A stretch of 64,000 bases of DNA from assembly GCF_014648995.1 (NCBI RefSeq), contig NZ_BMSE01000013.1:1-64000 (forward strand), given 5' to 3'. Positions 42,006-49,868 of the stretch are shown in pieces (within the stretch, counting starts at the first letter, position 1; each line of letters opens with the position of its first letter). A program made the translations under genes and the position numbers. This DNA comes from Streptomyces massasporeus (GTDB taxonomy: Bacteria > Actinomycetota > Actinomycetes > Streptomycetales > Streptomycetaceae). The notes beneath the pieces are model-generated. The model was not told the DNA's origin and did not search any database. It worked only from the letters and a program-made list of their open reading frames with translations.

Positions 42006-43529
42006 ATGGGCGAGCGCGAACACGAACATGTGCGGGTCGCGGTGATCGGGTCCGGGTTCGGCGGGCTGGGGGCCGCCGTGCGGCTGCGCCGTGAGGGTGT
42101 CACCGACTTCGTCGTCCTGGAGCGGGCGAGCAGTGTCGGCGGCACCTGGCGGGACAACAGCTACCCGGGGTGTGCCTGTGACGTGCCGTCCCATCTGTAC
42201 TCGTTCTCCTTCGCGCCCAACCCCGACTGGCCGCGCACCTTCTCGGGGCAGGAGCACATCCGCGCCTATCTGGAGCACGTGACGGACGTGTTCCGGCTGC
42301 GGCCGCACATCCGCTTCGACTCGGAGGTGAAGCGGATGGCCTGGGACGGCGAGCGGCTGTGCTGGGACATCGAGACCAGCAGCGGGAGTCTTTCGGCGGA
42401 CTTCGTCGTGTCGGCCACCGGGCCGCTGTCCGATCCGAAGGTGCCGGACATCCCCGGCCTGGAGTCCTTCCCGGGCAAGGTGTTCCACTCCGCCCGCTGG
42501 GACCACGACGCCGACCTGCGCGGCAAGCGCGTCGCCATGGTGGGTACCGGCGCCTCGGCCATCCAGATCGTGCCGTCCATCCAGCCCGACGTCTCCCGGC
42601 TCACCCTCTTCCAGCGCACCGCGCCGTGGGTGATGCCGCGCATCGACCGGGCCATCAGCGGCGCCGAGCGGTGGGTCCACCGGCAGCTGCCCTTCACCTC
42701 GCAGGTCCGGCGCGGACTGCTGTGGGGCATCCGGGAGGTGCAGGTCCAGGCGTTCACCAAGCGCCCGAACGAGCTCGGTTTCGTCGAGCAGCTGGCCCGG
42801 CGCAACATGGCCCGCTCCATCAAGGATCCGGCCCTGCGGGCGAAGCTCACCCCGGACTACCGCATCGGCTGCAAGCGGATCCTGCTGTCCAGCGCGTACT
42901 ACCCGGCGATCGCACAGCCCAACGTGGACGTCGTCGCCAGCGGCCTCGCCGAGGTGCGCGGCTCGACCCTGGTCGCCGCCGACGGCAGCGAGGCCGAGGT
43001 GGACGCGATCGTCTTCGGCACCGGGTTCCACGTCACCGACATGCCCATCGCCGACCGGGTGGTGGGCGCCGACGGGCGGACCCTCGCCGAGACCTGGAAG
43101 GGCGGCATGGAGGCCCTGCGCGGCGCCTCGGCGGCCGGCTTCCCCAACTGGATGACGGTCATCGGGCCCAACACCGGCCTCGGGAACTCCTCGATGATCC
43201 TCATGATCGAGTCCCAGCTGAACTACCTCGCCGACTACGTCCGTCAGCTCGACGTCCTCGGCGGCCGGGTCGCCCTCGACGCCCGCCCGGACGCCGTGCG
43301 CGCCTGGAACCACCGGGTGCAGGAGCGCATGAAGCGCACCGTGTGGAACACCGGTGGCTGCACCAGCTGGTACCTCGACGCGAGCGGCCGCAACACCACC
43401 ATCTGGCCCGGTACGACCGCCGAGTTCCGGCGGGCGACGCGGCGGGTGGACCTCGCGGAGTACGACGTCCTGCGGGCTCCCGCGGCGAAGAAGGCCACCG
43501 CCGCGGAGAAGGCGGGGGTGGACGCGTGA
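42006..43529 (+). CDS. type I Baeyer-Villiger / flavin-containing monooxygenase
   Basis: Protein of 507 residues from ATG 42006 with GGAGGTG ten bases upstream. FAD-binding GSGFGG at 15-20, then the BVMO fingerprint FPGKVFHSARWD at 155-166 (FxGxxxHxxxW-P/D with D), then NADPH-binding GTGASA at 180-185 and an ATG motif variant VSATGPLSDP. It inserts oxygen next to a carbonyl (ketone to ester), consuming NADPH. The stop overlaps the hydrolase GTG (GTGA), whose product can cut that ester. The order monooxygenase-hydrolase-SDR resembles the mycobacterial mymA operon (mymA-lipR-sadH). Confidence 0.92.
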   Translation: MGEREHEHVRVAVIGSGFGGLGAAVRLRREGVTDFVVLERASSVGGTWRDNSYPGCACDVPSHLYSFSFAPNPDWPRTFSGQEHIRAYLEHVTDVFRLRPHIRFDSEVKRMAWDGERLCWDIETSSGSLSADFVVSATGPLSDPKVPDIPGLESFPGKVFHSARWDHDADLRGKRVAMVGTGASAIQIVPSIQPDVSRLTLFQRTAPWVMPRIDRAISGAERWVHRQLPFTSQVRRGLLWGIREVQVQAFTKRPNELGFVEQLARRNMARSIKDPALRAKLTPDYRIGCKRILLSSAYYPAIAQPNVDVVASGLAEVRGSTLVAADGSEAEVDAIVFGTGFHVTDMPIADRVVGADGRTLAETWKGGMEALRGASAAGFPNWMTVIGPNTGLGNSSMILMIESQLNYLADYVRQLDVLGGRVALDARPDAVRAWNHRVQERMKRTVWNTGGCTSWYLDASGRNTTIWPGTTAEFRRATRRVDLAEYDVLRAPAAKKATAAEKAGVDA

Positions 43530-44449
43530 GCCGCCTGACGCACGTCGACTCCGGGCCCTACGCCCCGCCCTCCCCGGCGCGTGAACTGACCGCCGTGTCC
43601 GCCGACGGCGCCCGGCTGCACGTGGAGGTGCACGGGTCCGAGGGCGCGCCCGCCGTCGTCCTCGCCCACGGCTGGACCTGCTCCACCGCCTTCTGGGCGG
43701 CGCAGATCCGCGATCTGGCGGCCGACCACCGGGTCATCGCCTACGACCAGCGCGGCCACGGGCGCAGCCCCGCGAGCGCCACGTGCAGCTCCGACGCGCT
43801 CGCCGACGATCTGGAAGCCGTCCTCGAAGCCACCCTCGCGCCCGGCGAACAGGCCGTGATCGCCGGGCACTCCATGGGCGGGATGACCGTGATGGCGGCC
43901 TCCGGCAGAGCCGCCTTCCGGGCGCACGCGGCCGCCGTCCTGCTGTGCAGCACGGGCAGTTCGCAGCTGGTCGCCGCCTCCACCGTCGTGCCCATGCGGG
44001 CCGGACGGGTACGGACCTGGCTGACCCGGCGGATCCTCGGCTCCCGCGCCCCGCTCGGGCCGGTCACGCCGCTGGCCCGCCGGATCCTCAAGTACGGCAC
44101 GATGGGCCCCGGTTCGGCCCCGCACATGATCGAGGCCTGCGCCCGGATCGTGCACGCCTGCCCCCGCAAGGTCCGCCACTCCTGGTCACAGGTGCTGGAT
44201 CTGCTCGACCTCGACCACGGCGTGCGGGAACTGGACGTGCCCACGGCCGTGATCGTCGGCACGGCGGACCGGCTGACCCCGCCGGCGCAGTCCCGGGCCC
44301 TGGCCGCGGCGCTGCCGCGGTGCACCGGGATCGTCGAACTGCCGGGCATCGGCCACATGACGCCCATCGAGACGCCCGAACTGGTCACCGGCACCATCCG
44401 GGACCTCGTCCACGCACACATCCAGGTCGTATCCGAGGAGAGCGCATGA
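43526..44449 (+). CDS. alpha/beta-hydrolase (esterase)
   Basis: Protein of 307 residues. Core: LAHGWTCSTAFWAAQ oxyanion region, nucleophile elbow GHSMGG, an aspartate in VGTADRLTPP, and catalytic His in LPGIGHMTPIE. Probable lid/insert at about 150-215. It is expected to hydrolyse the ester or lactone formed by the monooxygenase encoded upstream. GTG 43526 overlaps the upstream stop (GTGA), and its own stop overlaps the SDR ATG (ATGA), so all three proteins are translationally coupled. Confidence 0.92.
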   Translation: MSRLTHVDSGPYAPPSPARELTAVSADGARLHVEVHGSEGAPAVVLAHGWTCSTAFWAAQIRDLAADHRVIAYDQRGHGRSPASATCSSDALADDLEAVLEATLAPGEQAVIAGHSMGGMTVMAASGRAAFRAHAAAVLLCSTGSSQLVAASTVVPMRAGRVRTWLTRRILGSRAPLGPVTPLARRILKYGTMGPGSAPHMIEACARIVHACPRKVRHSWSQVLDLLDLDHGVRELDVPTAVIVGTADRLTPPAQSRALAAALPRCTGIVELPGIGHMTPIETPELVTGTIRDLVHAHIQVVSEESA

Positions 44450-45330
44450 GCAGGGTGAGCCTCGAAGGCAAGGTCGCCGTGGTGACCGGGGCGGCGCGTG
44501 GCGTCGGGGAGTTGCTGGCCCGCAAGCTCTCCGCGCGGGGCGTGAAGGTGGCGCTGGTCGGGCTGGAGCCGGACGCGCTCAAGCAGGTCTCCGCGCGGCT
44601 GCACAGCGAGAGCGACCACTGGCACGCCGACGTCACCGACCACGAGGCGATGGTCCGCGTCGCGGGCGAGGTCAAGGAGCGCTTCGGCCGGGTCGACATC
44701 GTCGTCGCCAACGCCGGTGTCGCCACCGGCGGTCCGTTCGCCGACTCCGACCCGGAGTCCTGGCGGCGGGTGATCGAGGTCAACCTGATCGGCTCGGCGG
44801 TGACCGGCCGCGCCTTCCTGCCGCTGCTGACGGAGAGCCGGGGCTATCTGCTGCAGATCGCCTCCCTCGCCGCGATCACCCCGGCGCCGATGATGACCGC
44901 GTACTGCGCGTCCAAGTCGGGCGTGGAGGCGTACGCGCACAGCCTTCGGGCCGAGGTCGGGCACCGGGGCGTGAAGGTGGGCGTCGGGTACCTGTCGTGG
45001 ACCGACACCGACATGGTGCGCGGGGCCGATCAGGACGATGTCATGCGGGAGTTGAGGCAGCGACTGCCCTGGCCGTCCAACAAGACGTATCCGCTGGGGC
45101 CGGCCGTGGACCGGCTGGTGGAGGGGATCGAGCGCCGGTCGAGCCATGTGTACGGGCAGTGGTGGCTGCGCGGCATGCAGGGGGTGCGCGGCTACCTGCC
45201 CGGGGTCATCGGGACGGTCGGCCAGCGCGAGATGCGGCGGTTCGCGGACCGGCTGACGGGCATGCGCACGGGCCTGGTCGGGGCCGGTGGAGCGGCCGAC
45301 GAGCAGCAGCGGACTACGCTGCGTAAGTGA
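44446..45330 (+). CDS. short-chain dehydrogenase/reductase
   Basis: Protein of 294 residues. Rossmann motif TGAARGVGE near residue 15, NAG in VANAGVATGG, and catalytic YCASK. The C-terminal helix-rich extension (RLPWPSNKTYPLGPAVDRLVEG and later) is longer than in small SDRs, like the SadH group. It would oxidise an alcohol to the ketone used by the monooxygenase or reduce an aldehyde. ATG 44446 overlaps the hydrolase stop. It is the last gene of the MerR-divergent operon. Confidence 0.92.
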   Translation: MSRVSLEGKVAVVTGAARGVGELLARKLSARGVKVALVGLEPDALKQVSARLHSESDHWHADVTDHEAMVRVAGEVKERFGRVDIVVANAGVATGGPFADSDPESWRRVIEVNLIGSAVTGRAFLPLLTESRGYLLQIASLAAITPAPMMTAYCASKSGVEAYAHSLRAEVGHRGVKVGVGYLSWTDTDMVRGADQDDVMRELRQRLPWPSNKTYPLGPAVDRLVEGIERRSSHVYGQWWLRGMQGVRGYLPGVIGTVGQREMRRFADRLTGMRTGLVGAGGAADEQQRTTLRK

Positions 45331-45406
45331 TCGACATGCGCAGCGTCACGGCCCGTGTGAATCTGATCGAGCCAGATCCCCTCACCCCCAACGGGAGTGA
45401 ACCCAC

Positions 45407-45631
45407 ATGGGTATGAAGGACCAGTTCCAGGAGAAGTCCGAGCAGTGGCAGAACCAGGCTCGCCAGAAGGCGGACCAGGCTCGCGAGCAGGTGCAGGGCC
45501 GCGGTCGTCGGCGCGACGAGGACATGGACCCCTCGCAGCCGCAGCGCGACCGTGAGCGCTCCGAGCCGCAGCGCGACCGTGAGCGTGAGCGTGACCAGGA
45601 GGACCGCTTCGACCAGGACTACGACGCCTGA
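45407..45631 (+). CDS. small highly charged protein, 74 residues
   Basis: Start ATG 45407 with GGGAGTG twelve bases upstream (AACGGGAGTGAACCCAC). The N-terminal helix MGMKDQFQEKSEQWQNQARQ is amphipathic, followed by QKADQAREQVQGRGRRRDED. The C-terminal third repeats RDRERSEPQRDRERERDQED. It is disordered and nearly free of hydrophobic residues. Similar short proteins occur across Streptomyces; the function is unknown. A CsbD-like stress role is conceivable but unsupported. A strong terminator follows 15 bases after the stop. Confidence 0.8.
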   Translation: MGMKDQFQEKSEQWQNQARQKADQAREQVQGRGRRRDEDMDPSQPQRDRERSEPQRDRERERDQEDRFDQDYDA

Positions 45632-45645
45632 CGTTGCGTGTCTGA

Positions 45646-45680
45646 GGAAAGGGGCTCCCCTGAGCGGGGTGCCCCTTTCC
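45646..45680. terminator. hairpin terminator between convergent genes
   Basis: GGAAAGGGGC and GCCCCTTTCC pair perfectly, with an inner CCCC/GGGG stem, between the small charged protein and the tricorn gene, serving both. Confidence 0.85.
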
Positions 45681-45699
45681 CCTTGCGCCGGCCGGGCGT

Positions 45700-48600
45700 T
45701 CACGTCCTGGGCGGCAGCTTCGGGCGGGAGCGGTCCGGTACGTCGCTGTAGGTCGGCGGTGTAGCGGGCGGGTTGGTCTCCAGCAGCCCGAGCGCCAGCT
45801 CCACCGCGTCGGTCAGCTGGGCGTGCCGCCCCTCGGCCCAGTCCAGCGGGGTGCGCAGGACGTCGATGTCGGGGGCGACGCCCTTGTTCTCCACCGACCA
45901 GCCGTACGCGTCGAACCAGGCCGCGTTCATCGGCACCGTGATCACCGTGCCGTCGCCCAGTTCGTGGCGGCCGGTCATGCCGACCACGCCGCCCCAGGTG
46001 CGCTGTCCCACGACCGGGCCGAGCTTCAGCAGCTTGAACGCGGCGGTGATCATGTCGCCGTCGGAGGAGGTCGCCTCGTCCGCCAGGGCCACCACCGGGC
46101 CGCGCGGCGCGTTCGAGGTGTAGGACACCGGCTGGGCGTCGCGGGTCAGGTCCCAGCCCAGGATCGTCCGGCTCAGCGTCTCGATGACCAGCTCGCTGAT
46201 GTGGCCGCCCGCGTTGCCGCGCACGTCCACGATCAGTGCCGGCCGGGACACCTCCATGCGCAGGTCGCGGTTGAACTGAGCCCAGCCCGAACCGCCCATG
46301 TCCGGGATGTGCAGGTAGCCGCAGCGCCCGCCGCTCAACTCGCGCACCACGGCACGGCGTTTGGCCACCCAGTCCTGGTAGCGCAGTGGCCGCTCGTCGA
46401 CGAGCGGGACGACGGCGATCCGCCGGGGCGGGCCCCCGCCCTCCACCGGACCCTCTGCGGAACCCTCGGCCGAGCTCGCCGCCGAGCCCTCCACCAGGCC
46501 CTCTGCCGAGTTCTGCGCCGAGCCTTCCGCCGGGTCGAAGGTCAGCTCCACCGTCGTACCGCCCGCGCCGGCCAGCAGCGGATACGGGCCCGCGTCCGGG
46601 TCCACCGGGCGGCCGTCGACATGGGTGAGGGCCGCCCCCTCCCGGATGCCCGTACCGGCCAGCGGGGAGCGGGCCTTGGAGTCGGAGGAGTCGCCGAGCA
46701 GGATCCGCTTGACCGCCCAGCCGCCGTCCCTGCGTACGAAGTTGGCGCCCAGCAGGCCCTGCCGGCGCTGGTAGTGCGGCGGGCCCTCGTTGCGCCGGGC
46801 GGCCGTGACGTACGCGTGGGACGTGCCCAGCTCGCCGAGGACCTCGCGGAGCAGGTCGGCGAACTCGTCGGGGGAGGCGACCCGTTCGACCAGCGGGCGG
46901 TACTGGGCGAGCACGCCGTCCCAGTCGATGCCGCACATGCCTGGCTCCCAGAAGTAGGCCCGGATCAGCCGCCCGGCCTCCTCGTACGACTGGCGCCACT
47001 CCGCCGCCGGGTCGACGGTGTGCAGGATGCGGCGCGCGTCGATCCACACGGTGGAGTCGCTGTCGCCCGGCTCGTTGGCCGGCGCCGCGCGCAGTTCGCC
47101 CTCGTCGACGATGACCAGCCGGCTGCCGTCGCCGCTGACCGCGAACCAGTCGAGGTGCTGGGCGAGTTCGGACTTCCTGGCCTTGGTGATGCCGAAGTGC
47201 TCCAGGGTGGGGCGGCCGCTGGTGTCGTCCGGGTTGGCGAAGGTCTCGCCGAGGGCGCCCGAGATCGGCCAGCGCAGCCACACCAGCCCGCCGCCGGCGA
47301 CCGGGTGCAGGGCCGAGTACTTGGAGGCGGCCACCGGGAACGGCGTGACGCGGCTCTCCAGCCCCTCGACCTCGACGGTCACGGCCCCGTTGTCCCCGTT
47401 GTCGCCGTCCTCGACCGGGTCCAGGCCCCCGGCTGCCGGGCGGCCCTCGGGGTTCACCGCGAACGGGGAGGGCGTCGCGGAGGACAGCGGTACGAGGTAC
47501 GGGCGGCAGCCCAGCGGGAAGGACAGGTCGCCGGTGTGCACGTCGTAGACGGGGTCGAAGCCGCGCCAGGACAGGAAGGCGAGGTAGCGGCCGTCGCGGG
47601 TGAAGACCGGGTTCTCGTCCTCGAAGCGGCCGTTGGTCACGTCGACGACGACCCGGTCGGCGAGCCGGGCCATCTTGATCTGCCGCAGGCTCCGCCCGAT
47701 GCCCGGGTGCGACCAGGTGAGCCACGCCCCGTCCGGGGAGAAGGCGAGGTCGCGCACGGGCCCGTTGATCGACCGGATCAGTTCGGTGACCTCGCCGCCG
47801 GAGTCCTCGGTGACATCGACGAGGAGGAGCCGGCCGTCGTGCGAGGCGACCGCCAGCCGCTCCCCGTCGGGGTCCGAGACGAGCTCGCGCACCCGGCCCA
47901 GCTCACCCGCGGCCAGCCGCCGGGGCGCACGGGCGCCGCTCGCCCTGGGCAGGGAGGCGATCTCGACGGCGTCCTCGCCCTCGGCGTCCGTCACGTACGC
48001 CACCCGCCCGCTCCCGCCGAGCATCTCCGGCATTCGGACCCGGACTCCCGGGGTGTCGGTGAGGGTGCGGGCCGGGCCGTCGCGGTGGGTCAGCCAGTAC
48101 AGGCTGCCGCGCACGACGACGGCGCTGGCCCGCCCGGTCTCGTCGACCGAGAGCCCGTCGACGTGCCGGGACGCGGCCACCTGGTAGGGGCGCCGCCCCG
48201 CCCGCGGCCCGCTCAGCCGTACGTCCAGCCGGCGCGGCACGGAGTCCGGGGACAGGTCGTCGACGATCCACAGGTCGCCCGCGCACTGGTAGACGACCCG
48301 GGTGCCGTCGCTCGCGGCGTGCCGGGCGTAGAAGGCGTCGTGGTCGGTGTGCCGGCGCAGGCCGGAGCCGTCGGGGGCGCAGGAGTAGAGGTTGGCGACG
48401 CCCTCGTGGTCGGAGAGGAACGCGATCCGGCCGCCGACGAACATGGGGGAGTGCAGATGGCCGCCGAGGCCCTCCAGCAGCCGTTCGCCGTGCAGCCAGA
48501 GCCTGCCCGTGGCGCCGCCGCGGTAGCGCTTCCATGAGGCCGGTTCGTGCGGCGGGGTGCCGGTGAGGAGGAGGGATCTGCGCTCCCCGTCCACGTCGGC

Positions 48601-49014
48601 GACCTGGATGTCGGAGACCGGCCCCCAGGGCAGTTTGCGGCCCGGGTCGCCGGCCGGGGCGACCTTGTAGGCCCAGGTGAAGTAGGAGAACGGCTCGCCG
48701 TGCGAGGCCACGGCCAGGATCTCGCCGTCCGGGGTCCAGCCGCAGACCCGGGTGTCGGCGCTGCCCCAGTGGCTCACCTGACGGCCCGGGCCGCCGTCCA
48801 CCGGGACGACGTGGACCTCGGGCACCAGGCTGCGCCAGCTCGTGTACGCGAGGTGGCGGCCGTCGGGCGAGAAGCGCGGGTGGCCCAGTTTGGTGCGGTC
48901 GACGGTGAGCCGCCAGGCGCGGCCGGGGGCGTCCAGCGGGGCGAGCCAGAGGTCGTCCTCGGCCACGAAGCACAGCAGGTCGTCATGGAGGTGAGGCAGG
49001 CGCAGATAGGTCAC
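45700..49014 (-). CDS. tricorn protease homologue
   Basis: Protein of 1104 residues, full tricorn length. Beta-propeller repeats (FSPDGRHLAYTS, WTPDGEILAV, FSPDGAWLTW, FTRDGRYLAFLS) occupy about 1-650. Then come C1, PDZ and C2 domains. Catalytic residues: His in GELGTSHAYV, Ser in DEATSSDGDM, Glu in YGWSVENKGV. It degrades peptides released by the proteasome, cytoplasmically. The PDZ domain (about 800-870) contains a Ser/Ala/Glu/Gly repeat insert (SAEGSAEGPVEGGG). GTG start 49012-49014 has GAGG close by. No operon partner. Confidence 0.95.
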   Translation of the reverse strand: MTYLRLPHLHDDLLCFVAEDDLWLAPLDAPGRAWRLTVDRTKLGHPRFSPDGRHLAYTSWRSLVPEVHVVPVDGGPGRQVSHWGSADTRVCGWTPDGEILAVASHGEPFSYFTWAYKVAPAGDPGRKLPWGPVSDIQVADVDGERRSLLLTGTPPHEPASWKRYRGGATGRLWLHGERLLEGLGGHLHSPMFVGGRIAFLSDHEGVANLYSCAPDGSGLRRHTDHDAFYARHAASDGTRVVYQCAGDLWIVDDLSPDSVPRRLDVRLSGPRAGRRPYQVAASRHVDGLSVDETGRASAVVVRGSLYWLTHRDGPARTLTDTPGVRVRMPEMLGGSGRVAYVTDAEGEDAVEIASLPRASGARAPRRLAAGELGRVRELVSDPDGERLAVASHDGRLLLVDVTEDSGGEVTELIRSINGPVRDLAFSPDGAWLTWSHPGIGRSLRQIKMARLADRVVVDVTNGRFEDENPVFTRDGRYLAFLSWRGFDPVYDVHTGDLSFPLGCRPYLVPLSSATPSPFAVNPEGRPAAGGLDPVEDGDNGDNGAVTVEVEGLESRVTPFPVAASKYSALHPVAGGGLVWLRWPISGALGETFANPDDTSGRPTLEHFGITKARKSELAQHLDWFAVSGDGSRLVIVDEGELRAAPANEPGDSDSTVWIDARRILHTVDPAAEWRQSYEEAGRLIRAYFWEPGMCGIDWDGVLAQYRPLVERVASPDEFADLLREVLGELGTSHAYVTAARRNEGPPHYQRRQGLLGANFVRRDGGWAVKRILLGDSSDSKARSPLAGTGIREGAALTHVDGRPVDPDAGPYPLLAGAGGTTVELTFDPAEGSAQNSAEGLVEGSAASSAEGSAEGPVEGGGPPRRIAVVPLVDERPLRYQDWVAKRRAVVRELSGGRCGYLHIPDMGGSGWAQFNRDLRMEVSRPALIVDVRGNAGGHISELVIETLSRTILGWDLTRDAQPVSYTSNAPRGPVVALADEATSSDGDMITAAFKLLKLGPVVGQRTWGGVVGMTGRHELGDGTVITVPMNAAWFDAYGWSVENKGVAPDIDVLRTPLDWAEGRHAQLTDAVELALGLLETNPPATPPTYSDVPDRSRPKLPPRT

Positions 49015-49084
49015 GTCCTCATGCTTTGCCGGGGGACGGACCTGGGCAAGTCAAGGCAAATCCATGGCCGTGACGCAACACACG

Positions 49085-49147
49085 TACGAAACGGTTTCGT
49101 TTCTATGAGAGGTGCGCTACATTCGTGACGTACGAAACCGTGTCGTT
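49085..49147. promoter_or_regulatory. two TACGAAAC-type operators upstream of TetR
   Basis: TACGAAACGGTTTCGTT at 49085-49101 is a near-perfect dyad, and TACGAAACCGTGTCGTT at 49131-49147 repeats it 46 bp downstream. A promoter with -35 TTTCGT (49095-49100) and -10 TACATT (49118-49123), 17-bp spacing, would lie between and overlap the first site. Confidence 0.7.
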
Positions 49148-49168
49148 CGGAGCAGGAAGGTGAGAGAG

Positions 49169-49774
49169 ATGGCTGAGGTCGCCGCCGCGCGTCGCAGTCG
49201 GATCACCCCCGAGCGTGAGGCCGAGCTCTACGCGGCCGTGCTCGACCTGCTCCGGGAAGTCGGCTACGACGCCCTCACCATGGACGCCGTGGCAGCCCGC
49301 ACCCGCTCCAGCAAGGCCACGCTCTACCGCCAGTGGGGCGGCAAGGCCCAGCTGGTCGTCAAGGCACTGCGCCACAACAAGCCGGTCAAGAACTTCGACG
49401 AGATCGACACCGGCTCGCTGCGCGGCGACTTCCACGCCCTCATGGCGCGTGCGGACGACGCCGAGATGGAGCAGAACGGCGCGCTGATGCGCGGCCTGGC
49501 CACGGCGATGCACGCGAATCCGGATCTCCACAGCGAGTTCCGGAGCCAGATCATCGAGCCGGAGATCGCGGACTCGCGCCGCGTGCTCCAGCGCGCCGTC
49601 GACCGGGGCGAGGTCCGTGCGGACTGCCCCGCGCTCGAGTTCGTGGTGCACATGATGCTCGGCGCGTTCGTCACCTGCGCGGTTCTCGACGACCGGCCGC
49701 CGACGGCGGCCTTCCTCACCTCGTACATCGACGCCGTGGTCCTCCCCGCCCTCGGCGTACCCACCACCGACTAG
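49169..49774 (+). CDS. TetR-family regulator
   Basis: Protein of 201 residues from ATG 49169 preceded by GGAAGGTGAG; longer frames start inside the operator region. The HTH includes LTMDAVAARTRSSKATLYRQWGGKAQL, with recognition helix SSKATLYRQW. The C-terminal domain matches TetR_C_16-like. It lies upstream of an MMPL exporter on the same strand with 94 bp between, and is probably its repressor. It is divergent from tricorn, so the operators could also affect that gene. Confidence 0.9.
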   Translation: MAEVAAARRSRITPEREAELYAAVLDLLREVGYDALTMDAVAARTRSSKATLYRQWGGKAQLVVKALRHNKPVKNFDEIDTGSLRGDFHALMARADDAEMEQNGALMRGLATAMHANPDLHSEFRSQIIEPEIADSRRVLQRAVDRGEVRADCPALEFVVHMMLGAFVTCAVLDDRPPTAAFLTSYIDAVVLPALGVPTTD

Positions 49775-49868
49775 TCCCCTCAGCTAGCCCCTACCTGACG
49801 TATCCGCTCACGTCGTCGGGCTGATCACCCCTGCCCTGAACACCCCACGACTGACCGGGAGGGCCCTC

